Counted from the first letter of the stretch, positions 47,101 to 58,180 are shown. The stretch: 64,000 bases of DNA from Blasia pusilla (GCA_050084515.1 CM114273.1:27838001-27902000), one strand, 5' to 3'. Made by a program: numbers and translations. The notes: generated from the sequence alone by a model not told the origin.

Positions 47101-47716
47101 ATTTAGTTGCAAAACATCTTCGGGAGCGTCAGCATCATTGAAGTACACCATTTACTGCTCTGGAAGATGAATAGCTAATCGTACAATACTTGGAAGTTCA
47201 ACATATAGACTAAACTTGAAGAGTCGCCAACATGCCTCTGAAGAAGATATATATCTGAAAGAAAAAATGTCAAGTATATCTTCAAGTAAGGAGAATGAAA
47301 AAAGGATTTAGAAACACAAAGACATGACAAAAAAATCATCTATTAGTAGAATCATACCTCGCATCAAGATATGACATTATCTCATCAATCACCTCCGTTG
47401 CGTTGGATGTATCCATATCTTTTGATAACTTAAATGTCACAGGATCAGACCCCTTATATACATTTTTATATAAGTACTTCACGGAAGAAACACTACTTGT
47501 GATCTCCAAATTAATGTGACAATCAAAGAGGGTGCACAACATAGGATTGTAGGGCACCACCCAACGATTATCCAATGAATATATGTCCTTGGTTACTGCC
47601 CTCCCATTTTCTCATCTAAAAAACACAATAACATCAATAACAAATCATGAATACATGAATTTCATATGGCTTACAATAAAAATATAAAAATATAAAAGAA
47701 AAGCCAAGATGAAAAG
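44173..47716 (-). mobile_element. Autonomous-type Helitron, decayed and 5'-truncated by element E
   Basis: The minus strand carries RepHel fragments from 47640 to 44491 and a 3' end at 44173-44200 with hairpin CCGTG-CACGT-CACGG followed by TTAG and T. Two further foldbacks typical of Helitron ends lie in its 3' part (44308-44352 agatgctcgtgtgatg / catcgcacgagcatct, and 44352-44382 around acatgtccc). The Rep (HUH) domain and 5' end are not present; the family-E LTR begins at 47717. Confidence 0.75.
44491..47640 (-). pseudogene. Helitron RepHel protein remnant (Pif1-like helicase)
   Basis: In coding order: 47575-47336 DNRWVVPYNPMLCTLFDCHI and VKYLYKNVYKG (region between Rep and helicase); 46862-46512 GERHWLRLLLHNVRGATSYE and LGLLEDDREVF; Walker A GPGGTGKT at about 46035-46065; 45709-45470 MAHRHAFEAM and FGGDFRQVLPIV (motifs II-III); 45259-45071 ILTPRNRDVDEIN; 44976-44491 LRNMNGSHGQANGTRLVI and MTINKSQGQTL (motifs V-VI). 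RepHel nicks and unwinds DNA for rolling-circle transposition. Many frameshifts and stops separate these segments. Confidence 0.85.
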
Positions 47717-48717
47717 TGTCGCGACCCTCATGACCAAACAAGTGCCAAGCGGAACATCGGAACATTAGCGGGCTCACGCTAAGATGGTTTGCGCGTTGGA
47801 GTTGTCTCAAAGAGGAGACAAGAGACGAGACGCGAGCGAGAAGTCGCGTTTCAGATGTGATGGTCGCGACTCAGAAACCTGGACCAAACGCGGAATGAGA
47901 CTTGAAAGAAGTCGAGTCTAGGAAGTGGGTTGCCAAAGGAAAGATCCGGATTTGGAACGCCACTTGCGTTTGAGAGTTTCCAACTGTATTTATGGCCATA
48001 ACTTTTAGCGCCAAGATGCTTTTGGAGCAAATAAGAGTGCGTTGGGAAGCTTATGGAGAGCCGGTTCAAACGCACCAAAGATCGCTGCAAACGCATAAGC
48101 AGCGGCCGAGATACAACCCAAAAACGACTGTAAGTGGAGTCGGGTTGAGGGCCACAATGAAGGGCCCGAACCTCTTTTCCCAAAGGGGAGGGGTTATTGG
48201 AGAACCCCAGAAGTACTAGTAAGGGGGAAGGTCTCCGAGAGTGCTTGGAATCCAAACCCCACTTTGGGCGCCGCGGGGCGGCTCAAGGGCATGGAACGGA
48301 ACGCGAGTTTGGGCGTTGGGTTGAAAAACCTGCACCAAGTCCATTGAGGTGATTTTAGACATCCCTCTTGGATTTCACGCCGCGACTCAATTACTTGGGT
48401 CTCGGTTCGGAACTCACACTAGGACCGTTGAACAGTTGGGATCGCTAGGCGTGCAAGTGCCGTTTCAGATCCCTGGACTAACCAGGAAGTCTGTTCCAAG
48501 TCTTGAAGGACTTGCCATGTGTTGGGAGCTAGGAACTAAGGAAGGTTGAGCTTGATGAGACGCCGAGTGGAGGACTCGGTGGGTTGGAACGCCGGTTGGC
48601 CAAACCCGACTAACGAGAATGCGTGTTTGGGTGCAGATCGGCGATGAGTTCGTGACCTCATCGAACGACGCTTCGCAACACTAAAGATTGACGTTCAAGG
48701 AGAGTAGGGGCGCGACA
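47717..48717 (+). repeat. 5' LTR of element E
   Basis: 1001 bp, starts TGTCGCG and ends CGCGACA (7-bp inverted ends). Left flank aaaag. It is followed after 2 nt by the primer-binding site. Confidence 0.9.
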
Positions 48718-48719
48718 AG

Positions 48720-48731
48720 TGGTATCAGAGC
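48720..48731 (+). promoter_or_regulatory. Primer-binding site of element E
   Basis: TGGTATCAGAGC is complementary to the 3' end of plant initiator tRNA-Met, the common primer for plant LTR retrotransposons. Confidence 0.92.
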
Positions 48732-48867
48732 TTATCCTTGGTGAGCGAGAACTTGGGGTCGTGGGATCAGCCGGACGCTTGGGAAATTTCAAGGTAGCGG
48801 ATAGACTCGGACGCTCGAGGAGGGACGCAAGAAACGAGGAGGAGATCTGAGTGGGTTGGCTTGGAGA

Positions 48868-49920
48868 TGGCGATCGAGGGAGAACAACCCAAGAAGCGCC
48901 GAATCAAGCGACGTGAACCGAGAGAGGAACCAATGCCGGACCGTGAAGCTATAGAGGAGACGGAGACTCCCGAAGAGCTGAACGCCAGTCGTGAGGACGT
49001 CCCAGTGGCGACTCCTTCCGCGACGCCAGTGGGCCCAAACTCAGGGGAAAGGACGGAGTCGAGCCAGACGTTGGACTTGTTGAAGGTGTTGGTGGAGCAG
49101 ATGTCCCAGCAAAGCAAGCGGATTGCAGAGTTAGAGGCCACTCGAAACCCGAGTGGGGCAAAAGCTCGCGAAGACGAACACGCCACGCCATTTCTTTGGA
49201 GTGGGCGCTCATGAAAGTGAAGGATTTTCCACGGAATCGAATCAGGCATTGCCGAGGCGCGGAAGTAAGGTGCTGGCGAGGACAAGGTGACGGTAGCGTT
49301 ACTTTCTAAAGGATCATGCTCTACAATGGTGGACCGCTCAACGAGAGGAATATCTGGCGGCGAGTCACCCTCGAGTTGGGAGGAGTTCAAGGAGTTGATT
49401 GGGGATCGGTTCACTCCGGAGTTCCAAGGGTTGCGTGACACGGTGGAATGCGTGCGGATGCGGTGAGTGGTTCCTTAAGCGCGTATGTGAGGGAGTTTAG
49501 TGCGAAACCGACTTCTAGTCCGAAGATGGATGAGCACGAAGAAGGCTATCTTCATTAGTGGACTCAAGCCGAAGCGTTGAGAAGGCCCTCTACCGAATGC
49601 CGACGCGTTGCCAGGAGACTGCGCGGACCTTTCGAAGCTAGCGGAGCGGATTGGGGACGATGAGGTCCAAACCTAAAACCCTTCGAGTCAAAAGTTTTTT
49701 CAAAAAGTCAAAAAATAAGAGAGCGTTCAAAAGAGGTGGAGTGGGGGCCAAGACGAACCAGGAGAGTCGTATGCCCCCGGCAACAAAACGAGTGGAACTT
49801 CGCGGCGAAAGGAGGACAACACTCAAAGACAGGGAACGGCAAGGTTGTATGCTACAACCGTGGCGAACCGGGCACTGTCGAAAGGGTGTTCAAACCGAAG
49901 GTTAGTAATGGGAGTATGAT
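48868..49920 (+). pseudogene. Gag of element E
   Basis: 48868-49214 encodes a charged N-terminus (EQPKKRRIKRREPREE) and a coiled-coil segment (LLKVLVEQMSQQSKRIAELE), as in chromovirus Gag. The retrotrans_gag core can be followed in pieces (WEEFKELIGDRFTPEFQGLRD, about 49372-49435). The zinc knuckle is at about 49850-49893: it reads CYNRGEPG with Arg at the second Cys position and a frame change before the His, so it is non-functional. Confidence 0.7.
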
Positions 49921-49979
49921 TGCGTTTCTTTGCTAAGCATCTGTTGGCGGCGATATCGAGACGCCCTTCAAGTCACCAA

Positions 49980-50225
49980 GAGGACGACAATTTGGTGTAC
50001 CTAAGATCCAAGATTGTTGATCGCAATGTGTTGTTGCTCGTGGATACAGTGCCGCACTCCTTCCTAAGCCCGAGAATCGTGAAGGAACCGGGCCGTCTAC
50101 CTCTAAGGCGGACGAGCCCATTCGAGTGGGATTTGCAGGAGGCAAGTCTCATCGGACTTCTTGATTTGGTCTTGGGTTTGATAGTAGGATGCGGGGTATT
50201 CGAGTTGAAGGAGAATTTCCTTTGA
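49980..50225 (+). pseudogene. Degenerate aspartic protease of element E
   Basis: SKIVDRNVLLLVDTVPHSFLSPRIV corresponds to the retropepsin 'VLVDTGAxHSFISP' region, but the Gly after Asp-Thr is Val, which breaks the catalytic D-T-G. The remainder is shifted in frame. Confidence 0.65.
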
Positions 50226-50371
50226 TGCGAAATGGACGGCATTGACGGAGTTTTGGGGAATACATTCCTAGATGCGTATGAGGTGGAGTTAAGACGCCGA
50301 CCATTGAGGTTGAGCGTCTTGCTAAAAGGCAAACGATTCAAAGTGCGGTTGGTCCGTGAGGTTCAGCGAAG

Positions 50372-51379
50372 ATGGAGTTGGTGAACTCGATCACAAGGAG
50401 GAGCATGACTGAGTTGGAGGATGGATTTTCTCGCTTGATGAGACAAGTGGAGGAGGCTACAAGCGATATCGCAGAGATCGACGCCGTTGCCTCAAGGGGA
50501 ATCCCAGAACCACTCCAGGAAGTGGTCCAGGAGTTTGAGGATCTCTTGACAAATGAGCTTCCGACTGAATTGCCGCCGCATAGAGCCGTAGATCATAAGA
50601 TAGAGATCATACCCGGTTCCCAACCGCCTTCAAAAGCACCATATAGGTTGAATCAGGAGGAACTTCTTGAGTTGAAAAAGCAGTTAAGTGAGCTCTTGGA
50701 AAAGGGTTACATTAGGACTAGCAAGTCACCTTATGGAGCACCTGTTCTCTTTGTTAAGAAGAAGGATGGAAAGATGAGGTTGTGTGTTGATTACCGTGCA
50801 CTGAACAAAGTGACGGTTCGGAACAATTATCCCCTTCCAAGGATAGATGATCTCTTTGATAGGCTGGCAGGCGTGAGATATTTCAGTAGGATTGACTTGA
50901 TGTCAGGATATTACCAGATTCGGATTGCCGAGGCAGATGTGGAGAAGACTGCGTGCACGACGAGATACGGTTCCTTTGAGTTTGTAGTGATGCCTTTCGG
51001 TCTATGTAATGCGCCTCCGACGTTCACCACATTGATGAACTCCATTTTTCAAAAGGAAATGGATGAGTATGTTATCATCTATATCGATGATATACTTATC
51101 TATTCGAAGTCACTAGAGGAGCACGTTCGACATGTGAGAGCGGTCTTGTCTAAGCTAAGGGCAAATCAACTGTATGCGAATATAGAGAAGAGCGAATTTG
51201 GTTTGAGTAAGATCAAATTCTTGGGTCACGTGGTCAGTGCAGATGGCGTCAATCCAGACATGGAAAAGGTAAAGGCGATTTCCGAGTGGGAACCCCCATC
51301 CACTATAAAGGGGATGAGGAGGTTCATAGGTGCGGTGCAATTTTATCGTACTTATGTGAAAACTTTTCGGGAATTGTGA
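50372..51379 (+). CDS. Reverse transcriptase of element E, open over its full length
   Basis: 335 codons contain all reverse transcriptase blocks: PYRLNQEELLELKKQLSELL, GYIRTSKSPYGAPVLFVKKK, LCVDYRALNKVTVRNNYPLP, FSRIDLMSGYYQIRI (first catalytic Asp), FEFVVMPFGLCNAPPTF, and YIDD (51080-51091, the catalytic pair). The thumb follows (IKFLGHVVSADGVNPD). This is the chromovirus (Tekay/Reina/CRM-like) style. The frame then shifts near 51365 into RNase H. Met 50372 is not a real start, since it is part of a polyprotein. Confidence 0.9.
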   Translation: MELVNSITRRSMTELEDGFSRLMRQVEEATSDIAEIDAVASRGIPEPLQEVVQEFEDLLTNELPTELPPHRAVDHKIEIIPGSQPPSKAPYRLNQEELLELKKQLSELLEKGYIRTSKSPYGAPVLFVKKKDGKMRLCVDYRALNKVTVRNNYPLPRIDDLFDRLAGVRYFSRIDLMSGYYQIRIAEADVEKTACTTRYGSFEFVVMPFGLCNAPPTFTTLMNSIFQKEMDEYVIIYIDDILIYSKSLEEHVRHVRAVLSKLRANQLYANIEKSEFGLSKIKFLGHVVSADGVNPDMEKVKAISEWEPPSTIKGMRRFIGAVQFYRTYVKTFREL

Positions 51380-51849
51380 GACCTCTCACGGATTGGACGG
51401 CAAAGTTTGCCAATACGACTTGGACCCAGGAAGTTAATGAGGCATTCAACCGAGTGAAGCAGATTCTATCGCATGAACCAGTGTTAAAGCTGCCGGAGTT
51501 TGACAAACCATTCGAAGTGCATACCGATGCTAGTGATTTCGCGGTTGCAGGAATGTTGGTGCAAGAAGGGAGACCAGTGGCATATGAGAGCAAGAAGCTT
51601 AGCGACACTGAAAGGAGATGGCCTACTCACGAGAAAGAGTTGTTCGCGGTGGTACATTGCTTGAGGAAGTGGCGGCATTATCTAGGGCTCCACAGGACTC
51701 GAGTATTCACCGATAATATATCACTCAAGTATTTTGAGACCCGGATCGGAGTGACACCGAAACAACTGCGGTGGCATGATACCTTTGCGCTGATGGATGT
51801 AGAGTTGATCCACAAGCCAGGTAAAGATAATGTGATTCCGGATCGTTAA
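51361..51849 (+). pseudogene. RNase H of element E
   Basis: In a different frame from reverse transcriptase through one indel around 51360: FSGIVRPLTDW, FEVHTDASDFAVAGMLVQEG (first Asp), HEKELFAVVHCLRKWRHYL (Glu), VFTDNISLKYF (Asp) and DVELIHKPGKDNVIPDR. All catalytic acids are visible. RNase H would remove the RNA strand during reverse transcription. It ends at a stop before the integrase linker. Confidence 0.85.
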
Positions 51850-52830
51850 GTCGCAAGGAGGAACACATGCCATCGGCGACACAGGTCTTGAGAGCAATGT
51901 TCCCTAAGGAAACAGATCTGGAGAGAAGGATTCGTGAAGGATATATGAAGGATGCTCAAGCGGGGAATACCGAGGAAGTTGAAGCGGGGTGAGAAGGTGG
52001 CCAACATAAGGTTGAGGCACGGTTTACTAAGGTTCAAACAGAGTAGGATCTATGTAGGGCAAGGCGGAATGCGAACCAAGGTGTTAGCGGAATGTCACGA
52101 CGGACCCTTTGCGCAGGACATAAAGGAGAGAAATCTATGCTAGCTGCTTATTCTGTCTAAGCGGTTCTTTTGGCCCAACATGAAGGAGGATGTTGCTCAA
52201 TATGTGAAGACTGTGTGACGCTAGCGAATAGAGTCTCTTATGATAAGAAAGAGGGCTTCTTTGCATCCCTTGCCAATCCCTGAAGGACCCTTGCAAAGTG
52301 TGAGTATGGATTTCATCACGAGTCTTCGAATCAGGGGATACAACGCTATACTTGTGATTGTTGATCGGTTTAGCAAGTTGGCGAGATTCGTGCCGACGGT
52401 GGATTCCATGAACGGCGATATCTGACGGTGCAACTATTCCTCGATAGCTGGTGGCGTGCTCATGGTTTGCCGAGGAGCATTGTTTCAGATCGGGATCCAA
52501 AGTTTACCGGTGCTTTCTGGAAGCACTTGTTGAAGGTTTAAGACCAAGCCGAGTTTGACGGATTTCCACCCCGCAGCGGATGGACAGATGAAAAGGTAAA
52601 CTCTATTGTGAATCAAGACTTGAGTAATTATGTCGGTCTTTGATCAACGCGATTGGGTCGTGGTCGAGCATGGCGGATATCACCTAACTCGACCAAGATT
52701 TCGCACAGGAGAATCTTCGTTTCTCCTGGCAAATGGACGAGAGCCAGAAGGGCCTCTTGATCTAGCCCTTTCGAAGGGTACTACATTGGCACGAACACGA
52801 CAAGCGACGGCATAAAGTTTGTTGGTAGAG
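51850..52830 (+). pseudogene. Integrase of element E, decayed
   Basis: Fragments in several frames: VLAECHDGPFA (zinc-domain His region), KRFFWPNMKEDVAQYVKTC, LPIPEGPLQSVSMDFITSLR and ILVIVDRFSKLARFVPT (core, first Asp), SIVSDRDPKFTGAFWKHLL (second Asp). After about 52570 only traces remain. Neither a chromodomain nor a 3' LTR is recognisable. Confidence 0.75.
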
Positions 52831-53635
52831 TTCATGTGTGTCTCCCGGGCGTACTGGGTTGGATATTTTCAAAGCGGCCGCGCTCCCTGCTGGATTCATC
52901 TAGTGTTCTTCTGCGGCCTTACGGCCACTTTGCGCATTTGCTTCGCGTCCTGGTAGCTGCGTCTCGTCCATGTGAACACAGTTGTGGGAGCACCGAATTT
53001 AATTGCCTATCTCTTGTTGTTCCCTGTCTTACATGTTTGCGCGCATGGGTTAATTCCATGCCGCTACTACAGCCATGGTTTTGGACGCTACTGTAGCCAT
53101 GTGCCTACGATGGGTTTAGCATACTTTTGCATCTGGCTTTTCTCTACGCCCTGCGATGACGTGCCACACTTTGTGGTTGCTTGACCTTGATGTAGGCTGC
53201 TTGACATTGTTTGCAGGTTGTCTGTTTTGTCCCGTGGCTTTCGCTCCACTACACATCCGAGGCTTTGGAATTTTTCCATCTTGCTGTAGAGTGTATAATT
53301 TAGATATGCACATGTGCGAGTGCACGGGACATCGTGAGATTTTTGTGGATGGCAAGGGACTTTGTGAGATGCTCTTTATGGGATATGTCGATTTTGCAAC
53401 AGTGGTATCAATTTCGGGTAGCCTAAAGTACTCAAGTTGAGTACCTAAAACAATGGAAGGAAGTCTTTCAATACTCAAGTTGAGTACTGTAAGACAGAGA
53501 CAAGGTTGAGAGACGCACACAAATCATCAAACTGCAACCCCAAGTAGCTTCCATTCCTCAAAGTTGAATTACATGTTTGTCAATTCTCGCTAGCTTCTAC
53601 TCTTTAGCATACTCAGGTCTTCCCTACAACCAAGA
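52831..53635. other. Spacer after element E
   Basis: No gene recognised. tactcaagttgagta, an almost perfect palindrome, occurs twice (about 53428-53442 and 53472-53486). Confidence 0.45.
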
Positions 53636-54227
53636 TCAGAGGACAATGTGGATATTTACTACCACATCTTTCTGACCCGCTTTCTTCGTGGCCTTTGAAT
53701 CTGGGGTGGGTGTTGTCGGGCCATCATTCTCGAAAGGCCGTCTACTTAGAGATGGTGAGCACCTCTTGTATATGCGGGGATATGGGGTTCTCCGCCATTT
53801 TTTTCGCTGATTTTCCCTCGATGGTGTCTCTTTTCTCGTCTCTGTGCCTCCGTAGCTGATATGGTGGAGTGCCTTGGACGTCTGAAAGAATGTCCTCTTT
53901 GAAACCTTCAACGGGTTCAAGAACATATCCCTGGTCCGGTGATGCAGGAAGTCCTCTAGCGGGCATGGAATCTTTGATCGCATGTTCAAAGCCAGGGGCG
54001 TGCTCAGGTGTAAGTCTCTCTCCCCAAGCTGCGCTACTCTAGAAGTGCGATTTCTTCCACTTACTTAATCGCATACAATCCTCCTGAGAAATAGGAGACC
54101 ACTTGGAACTCTCCAGTGGTTGGAGATCAGGTGACTTGATCCCATAATGTTTTTTTGATGATAATATCTTCGCTACACTCTTGCCTTTGCCTTGCGTGGA
54201 CTTTTTTTCCGTGATTCTGGTTGCCAT
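53636..54227 (-). CDS. Possible small two-exon gene, unknown function
   Basis: Exon a 54227-54065 ends at a strong donor GTAAGT (54064-54059). Exon b 53955-53636 follows CGCTAG and restores the frame, giving 160 residues. The product is basic and rich in Lys/Arg/Ser/Pro: KGKSVAKILSSKKHYGIKSP, DLQPLESSKWSPISQEDC, then TPTPDSKATKKAGQ near the end. It looks like a disordered nuclear protein, but I recognise no family. The 109-bp intron is short. A competing frame (53966-53742) also looks protein-like, so the model may be wrong. Low confidence. Confidence 0.25.
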
Positions 54228-55638
54228 CTTTGTCCGGCTTCTCTTTGTTTTCTGTCAAGAATGGCATGCAGGTGCAGAGGCAGGAGCAAGGGACACGAGT
54301 AATTCGAGAGTGCCGAAGTTGGAGCTCGGACCTGGAGGAGCAGTTCAAACAGCAACTCCAAATAGAAGAAACGTACCCTTTCTATTCCGCAAAGAGATCA
54401 GCAGCAGATTCGCCCTCGATGTAGAAGCGCGAGGAAAACACACCATGATTGAAGCCCGAACAGATTTGGTTGGCTCTTTGAGCCTGATGTAGAAGCGCAA
54501 ATAAAACAGATGCAGATCTGTTGTCTGATGTAGAAGGATTGCAAATGCTTAGCCAATGTAGCTAGTCGTTCTCTCGATTACCTAGAACACGAACTGGAAA
54601 ATGTCAAAGCCGATCTCAGATATACATTGTAACACCTTACGCATTCACATCAATAAATCCGAGTAGCCTTGGATTTCAATACAACTATAAGATGCCCAGT
54701 ATGCACATCAATAAATCCGTGCACCTTTCTATAATATCGATGCGAAAATGTAAATGCATGTGTCAAAGTGTCTTACGTGAGCATGGCGTCGAAGTGTGCA
54801 GAATGGTGATTGAAATTTTGATGGAGACAATAAATATGGAAGACTTATTCCCTAAAAAAAGGCCCCTGAATTAATCGACGAATCTCCTTGATTGTAAGAT
54901 TGTAACCATCTGCAAGCACTAAAATTTGAAAATGAGTAAAAACCGTTAGTCTCTGCGACTGCGGCGGGTTTCACGGAACCCTAAGGACCAACGGATGGGA
55001 GAGATCGCCCTGTCTTACAATATCCAACGGCTGAGAGAGACCATGTCAGATAGAAACAATCCCAACTTGTATTTGCCGCAAATGCCACGTGTCGACACGA
55101 GGAATGTTTGTGCATCCGAGAACCCACTCTCCCATAATAGTAAGATGAGGACTTGATTTCATGTGCGAAGGGTCACAACCACCATAAAATCATCGTTTTT
55201 TACGTTCAAAATATTTGGACGCAAAATTTGATCAGCTTTCTCATGATCTTATTTAATGAAATGTACGTAATTACTTTCCGACAGGAGACTTCTTTACGAA
55301 AAAAGGACATTAAGGGCTCAAGATTATAAGGAGAGCTGCTACGCACGGTCCTTTAGTCCAAAGGTTTCAGGTTTTCCTTCTTTATCGAAGGTCGTGGGTC
55401 CCTTTCCCTCCCTTTTATAACCACATTTATCTATGAGGATTCATCGGATTCAGCCTTTATATATCTATGAAGGTTATTCCTTATTTATCTATAACGATTC
55501 TTCATTTTTCTATTATTATTCAAGGCTAGGCACGATGCGCTTCATCAGGAGAGATCTATCATGTCTGTTCGCATTATATGATGAGTTAATAGCTTGCACT
55601 CTCGGTTAATTCTTCTACTTTTTCCCTTGTTAAAATTA
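54228..55638. other. Non-coding stretch
   Basis: Contains short direct repeats (tgatgtagaagcgc near 54419, 54486 and a partial at 54527; acatcaataaatccg at 54647 and 54705) and AT-rich sequence towards the right. No gene is recognised. Confidence 0.45.
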
Positions 55639-56406
55639 TCGTGCGCATACACATCGCTACACAACATACATCGTTGTCATCAAACACACACACAAACACA
55701 CACGATCCCATGCTAACTCATGGCATCCATACACAGAGGCGAGAAGTACCAAAATATCTCCAATAAAGTAAGATCCAATCTCTCTCTACACCATCTCACA
55801 CCATAGCTCTCAAAGGTGTGCACTCTCTCTCATGTCAAACCAAACCCACTCTCCTAATGAGAGGCTTGGGTTACACGCACAAGGCAAGGGACCATAGCTC
55901 CGCCGCCTCATGCCAAGAGGTTCAACAACGAGAGAATGAGCTCTCAAGCTCTCTCTCCTTGAGGTATACCCCTCCCCTCTCCCAAGCTCTCTCCATGGTA
56001 ACCTATGCTCCCAAGTCACCTCCTTGGCTCTTGACCTGATGTAGGAGGTCAAGGGACACTTACCAAAAATAGTAAGTCAACTATCCACAATATGGAAACT
56101 TACCCGAAATAGTAAGTTTCTCTGTATGGCTCCAAATGAGCCGAAACGAAGGGAAAACCTACTCTCTCAGGTTTCCCGGGGCCTCAGCAGGTCATTCTCG
56201 ACCTCCTGAGCTTGTCCTCCACTTCTCGTGAAGACGCTCTGCTAGATCCCACCGATCTATCCTAACAGTCGTGACAGTTGTCGTGCGCATACACATCGCT
56301 ATACAACATACATCGTTGTCATCGAACACACACACAAACACACACGATCCCATGCTAAATCATGGCATCCATACATAGAGGCGAGAAGTACCAAAATATC
56401 TCCAAT
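55639..56406 (-). repeat. U repeat copy 3 with duplicated tail (putative 3' LTR of copy C)
   Basis: Core U at 55764-56276. A 125-bp tail (tcgtgcgcatacacatcgct ... aaaatatctccaat) is present on both sides, at 55639-55763 and 56281-56406. So the region reads tail-U-tail. The right tail abuts the G-rich tract that follows integrase. Confidence 0.8.
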
Positions 56407-56415
56407 CCCCCCCCT
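56405..56415 (-). promoter_or_regulatory. Polypurine-tract candidate of copy C
   Basis: Minus strand reads agctaggggggggattgg between the integrase stop and the LTR-like repeat, the position and composition of a plus-strand primer for reverse transcription. Confidence 0.5.
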
Positions 56416-56601
56416 AGCTGGTGGTTAGGTCCCTCTAACTCCAGATAGCCATCTATCCCTACCTACCACGACATACATCTCTAGGACGCTAAGAGCAGAA
56501 AGGCCGAGTGCTCATGTGGCCCCATCGTTAGTCGCCTTCCTATCATCCATATCACATAAAAAGTTGGAATCAAAACCTACCTAGTATCTCCTCTATGTAC
56601 A

Positions 56602-58180
56602 TCAGGGACACATCCATCGTCCTCGAGGAACCCTAGTGAGAGGTGGCGTCAGACATGCCATATGCCAACCTCTCGAACATCCATCACAGACTAGCATCGT
56701 GGCCACACCACGGGCAGAACCACACAACATACAACACAAGCCTGCGGGAACTACTGCTAAGCTCGCATCTACTATACCATCAATGTTAGGAAGGTGACAT
56801 GGCGCACAATAACGCATATGGTCCTTCCATACCAAACCATCGCGTCCCTCCAGCAAGAGAACACCGGATTGCAAAACGTCACGCACTCTCAGGATAGTGC
56901 GCCCTGTAGTCACATCCAACGTCGTCGGTGCCATCTGCTGCAAGTAGACATAATCTCCCTGATGAAACCTCCGGATAGTTGGTCGATAACCACCATCCCG
57001 AATAGTCGCATACCTCAACGTATCTCGATGCTCCGCAATCGCCAAGTTCTCGAACGCCATGGGCATCACTCTCCGAAACAACTCAGCCCTCTGGGAACAT
57101 GCTCGCACCCATACATCTGGGTCATCAAGGTCCAGCACCTCACCAGCATCTTGACGAATGGCCGCAGGTAAATCTAGCTCTCGGCCATAAAGTAGCAAGT
57201 ACGGTGAAAAAGACGCTAAGGATGCTCGCTGCTGAATGTCAGATCCCATCGCCAACCATGGCAACTCGAGGTCCCAATCTCCTAGGTGACCTCTCTGCAA
57301 GCCATAATTGCGTAAACCCCTCTTCACCGTCTGCACAACTCTCTCCGCTAATCCATCCGCCTCGGGATGATCTCGCGAAGTCGTGCGGTGGTCGATCAGC
57401 GCCTGATCACACAAGGCCTGGAACTCACGCTGAAACTTCGGTACCCTGGTGCGTCAATACCTCAAAGGCGCCATAATGACTCAACACTCTGTCAAGGAAG
57501 GCATAAGCTACTCCCTCACTCGCTTTGTCAGGCAATGCAACCAACTCGATCCACTTCGAGAAGTGCTCGACCATCACCAACACATAACGACTGTTACGCT
57601 CCGTCAAACGCAAAGGTCCTGCAAAATCCAAACTCCATCTATACCCTAAGCCCATGATCAGTAATGGATACAACTGTGGAGGCGGAGCATTGAATGATGC
57701 TCGGACTGGATCACACACCATGCACATGGCAACAAACTGCTGAACGTCAGTCTGCATGCCTAGCCACCAATACTGAATCTGGAGCAAGCTGTACGTCCGC
57801 TTCATCCCAAAGTGACCCAACTCCTCGTGGGCATGCTGCACTAGTCGTGATCTCTGCAAAGGATGCGGCACTACGCATACTCTGCCATCCTCCCAAACCC
57901 TCAAAACATGTGTCCCCTCCCAACGGAACCGTCTGGCCCGTTGTAGGATCCGATCCCGCTCTCTAGCATCCACGGTGCTCGCAACGCTGCTAGTACAAAG
58001 GTACTCCAAGACTACTCCATCATCATGAATATCTCTGCCACTTGTCATCTCCTCAATGGCCTCGGGATCCAAGGACTCTCCACTAGACCTCGCCATCGAA
58101 GTCTCCACACTCTGGCTCTCCATAGCCAACATGCCTAAATAGGCTGACGCGTGTTGTAACATGCCTAAATAAGCTTCCAT
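56602..58180 (-). pseudogene. Integrase with C-terminal PHD-finger-like domain, copy C
   Basis: 58180-57425: zinc domain HEELGHFGMKRT ... CMVCD, core WSLDFAGPLRL (first Asp) and VLTHQGTE, where His (codon 57449-57451) replaces the expected second Asp. A frameshift near 57430 leads to 57414-56602: HRTTSRDHPEADGLAERVVQ (catalytic Glu), a GDYVYLQQ module, then CMLCGSARG, CDGC, GWHMAC and RGRWMCP. This is the C4HC3 spacing of a PHD finger, a reader of histone H3 tails. A TGA (56602-56604) falls between the seventh Cys and a Cys codon two positions on; a TAG follows shortly. Integrase would insert the cDNA; the PHD could target chromatin, as chromodomains do in chromoviruses (inference). Confidence 0.8.

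Larger units (their letters stand above)
47717..52830 (+). mobile_element. Ty3/gypsy chromovirus-like retrotransposon E, 3'-truncated
   Basis: 5' LTR, primer-binding site, gag, protease, reverse transcriptase, RNase H and integrase follow in the standard Ty3/gypsy order on the plus strand. There is no 3' LTR; recognisable integrase ends near 52830. It lies next to the truncated Helitron. Reverse transcriptase is open over 335 codons while gag, protease and integrase are decayed. The same LTR exists alone at 4935 and 36761, so the family was active repeatedly in this region. Confidence 0.85.

Noticed and set aside
52831-53635. 3' LTR of element E
   Set aside because: No similarity to the 1001-bp E LTR is present after the integrase; the element is truncated.
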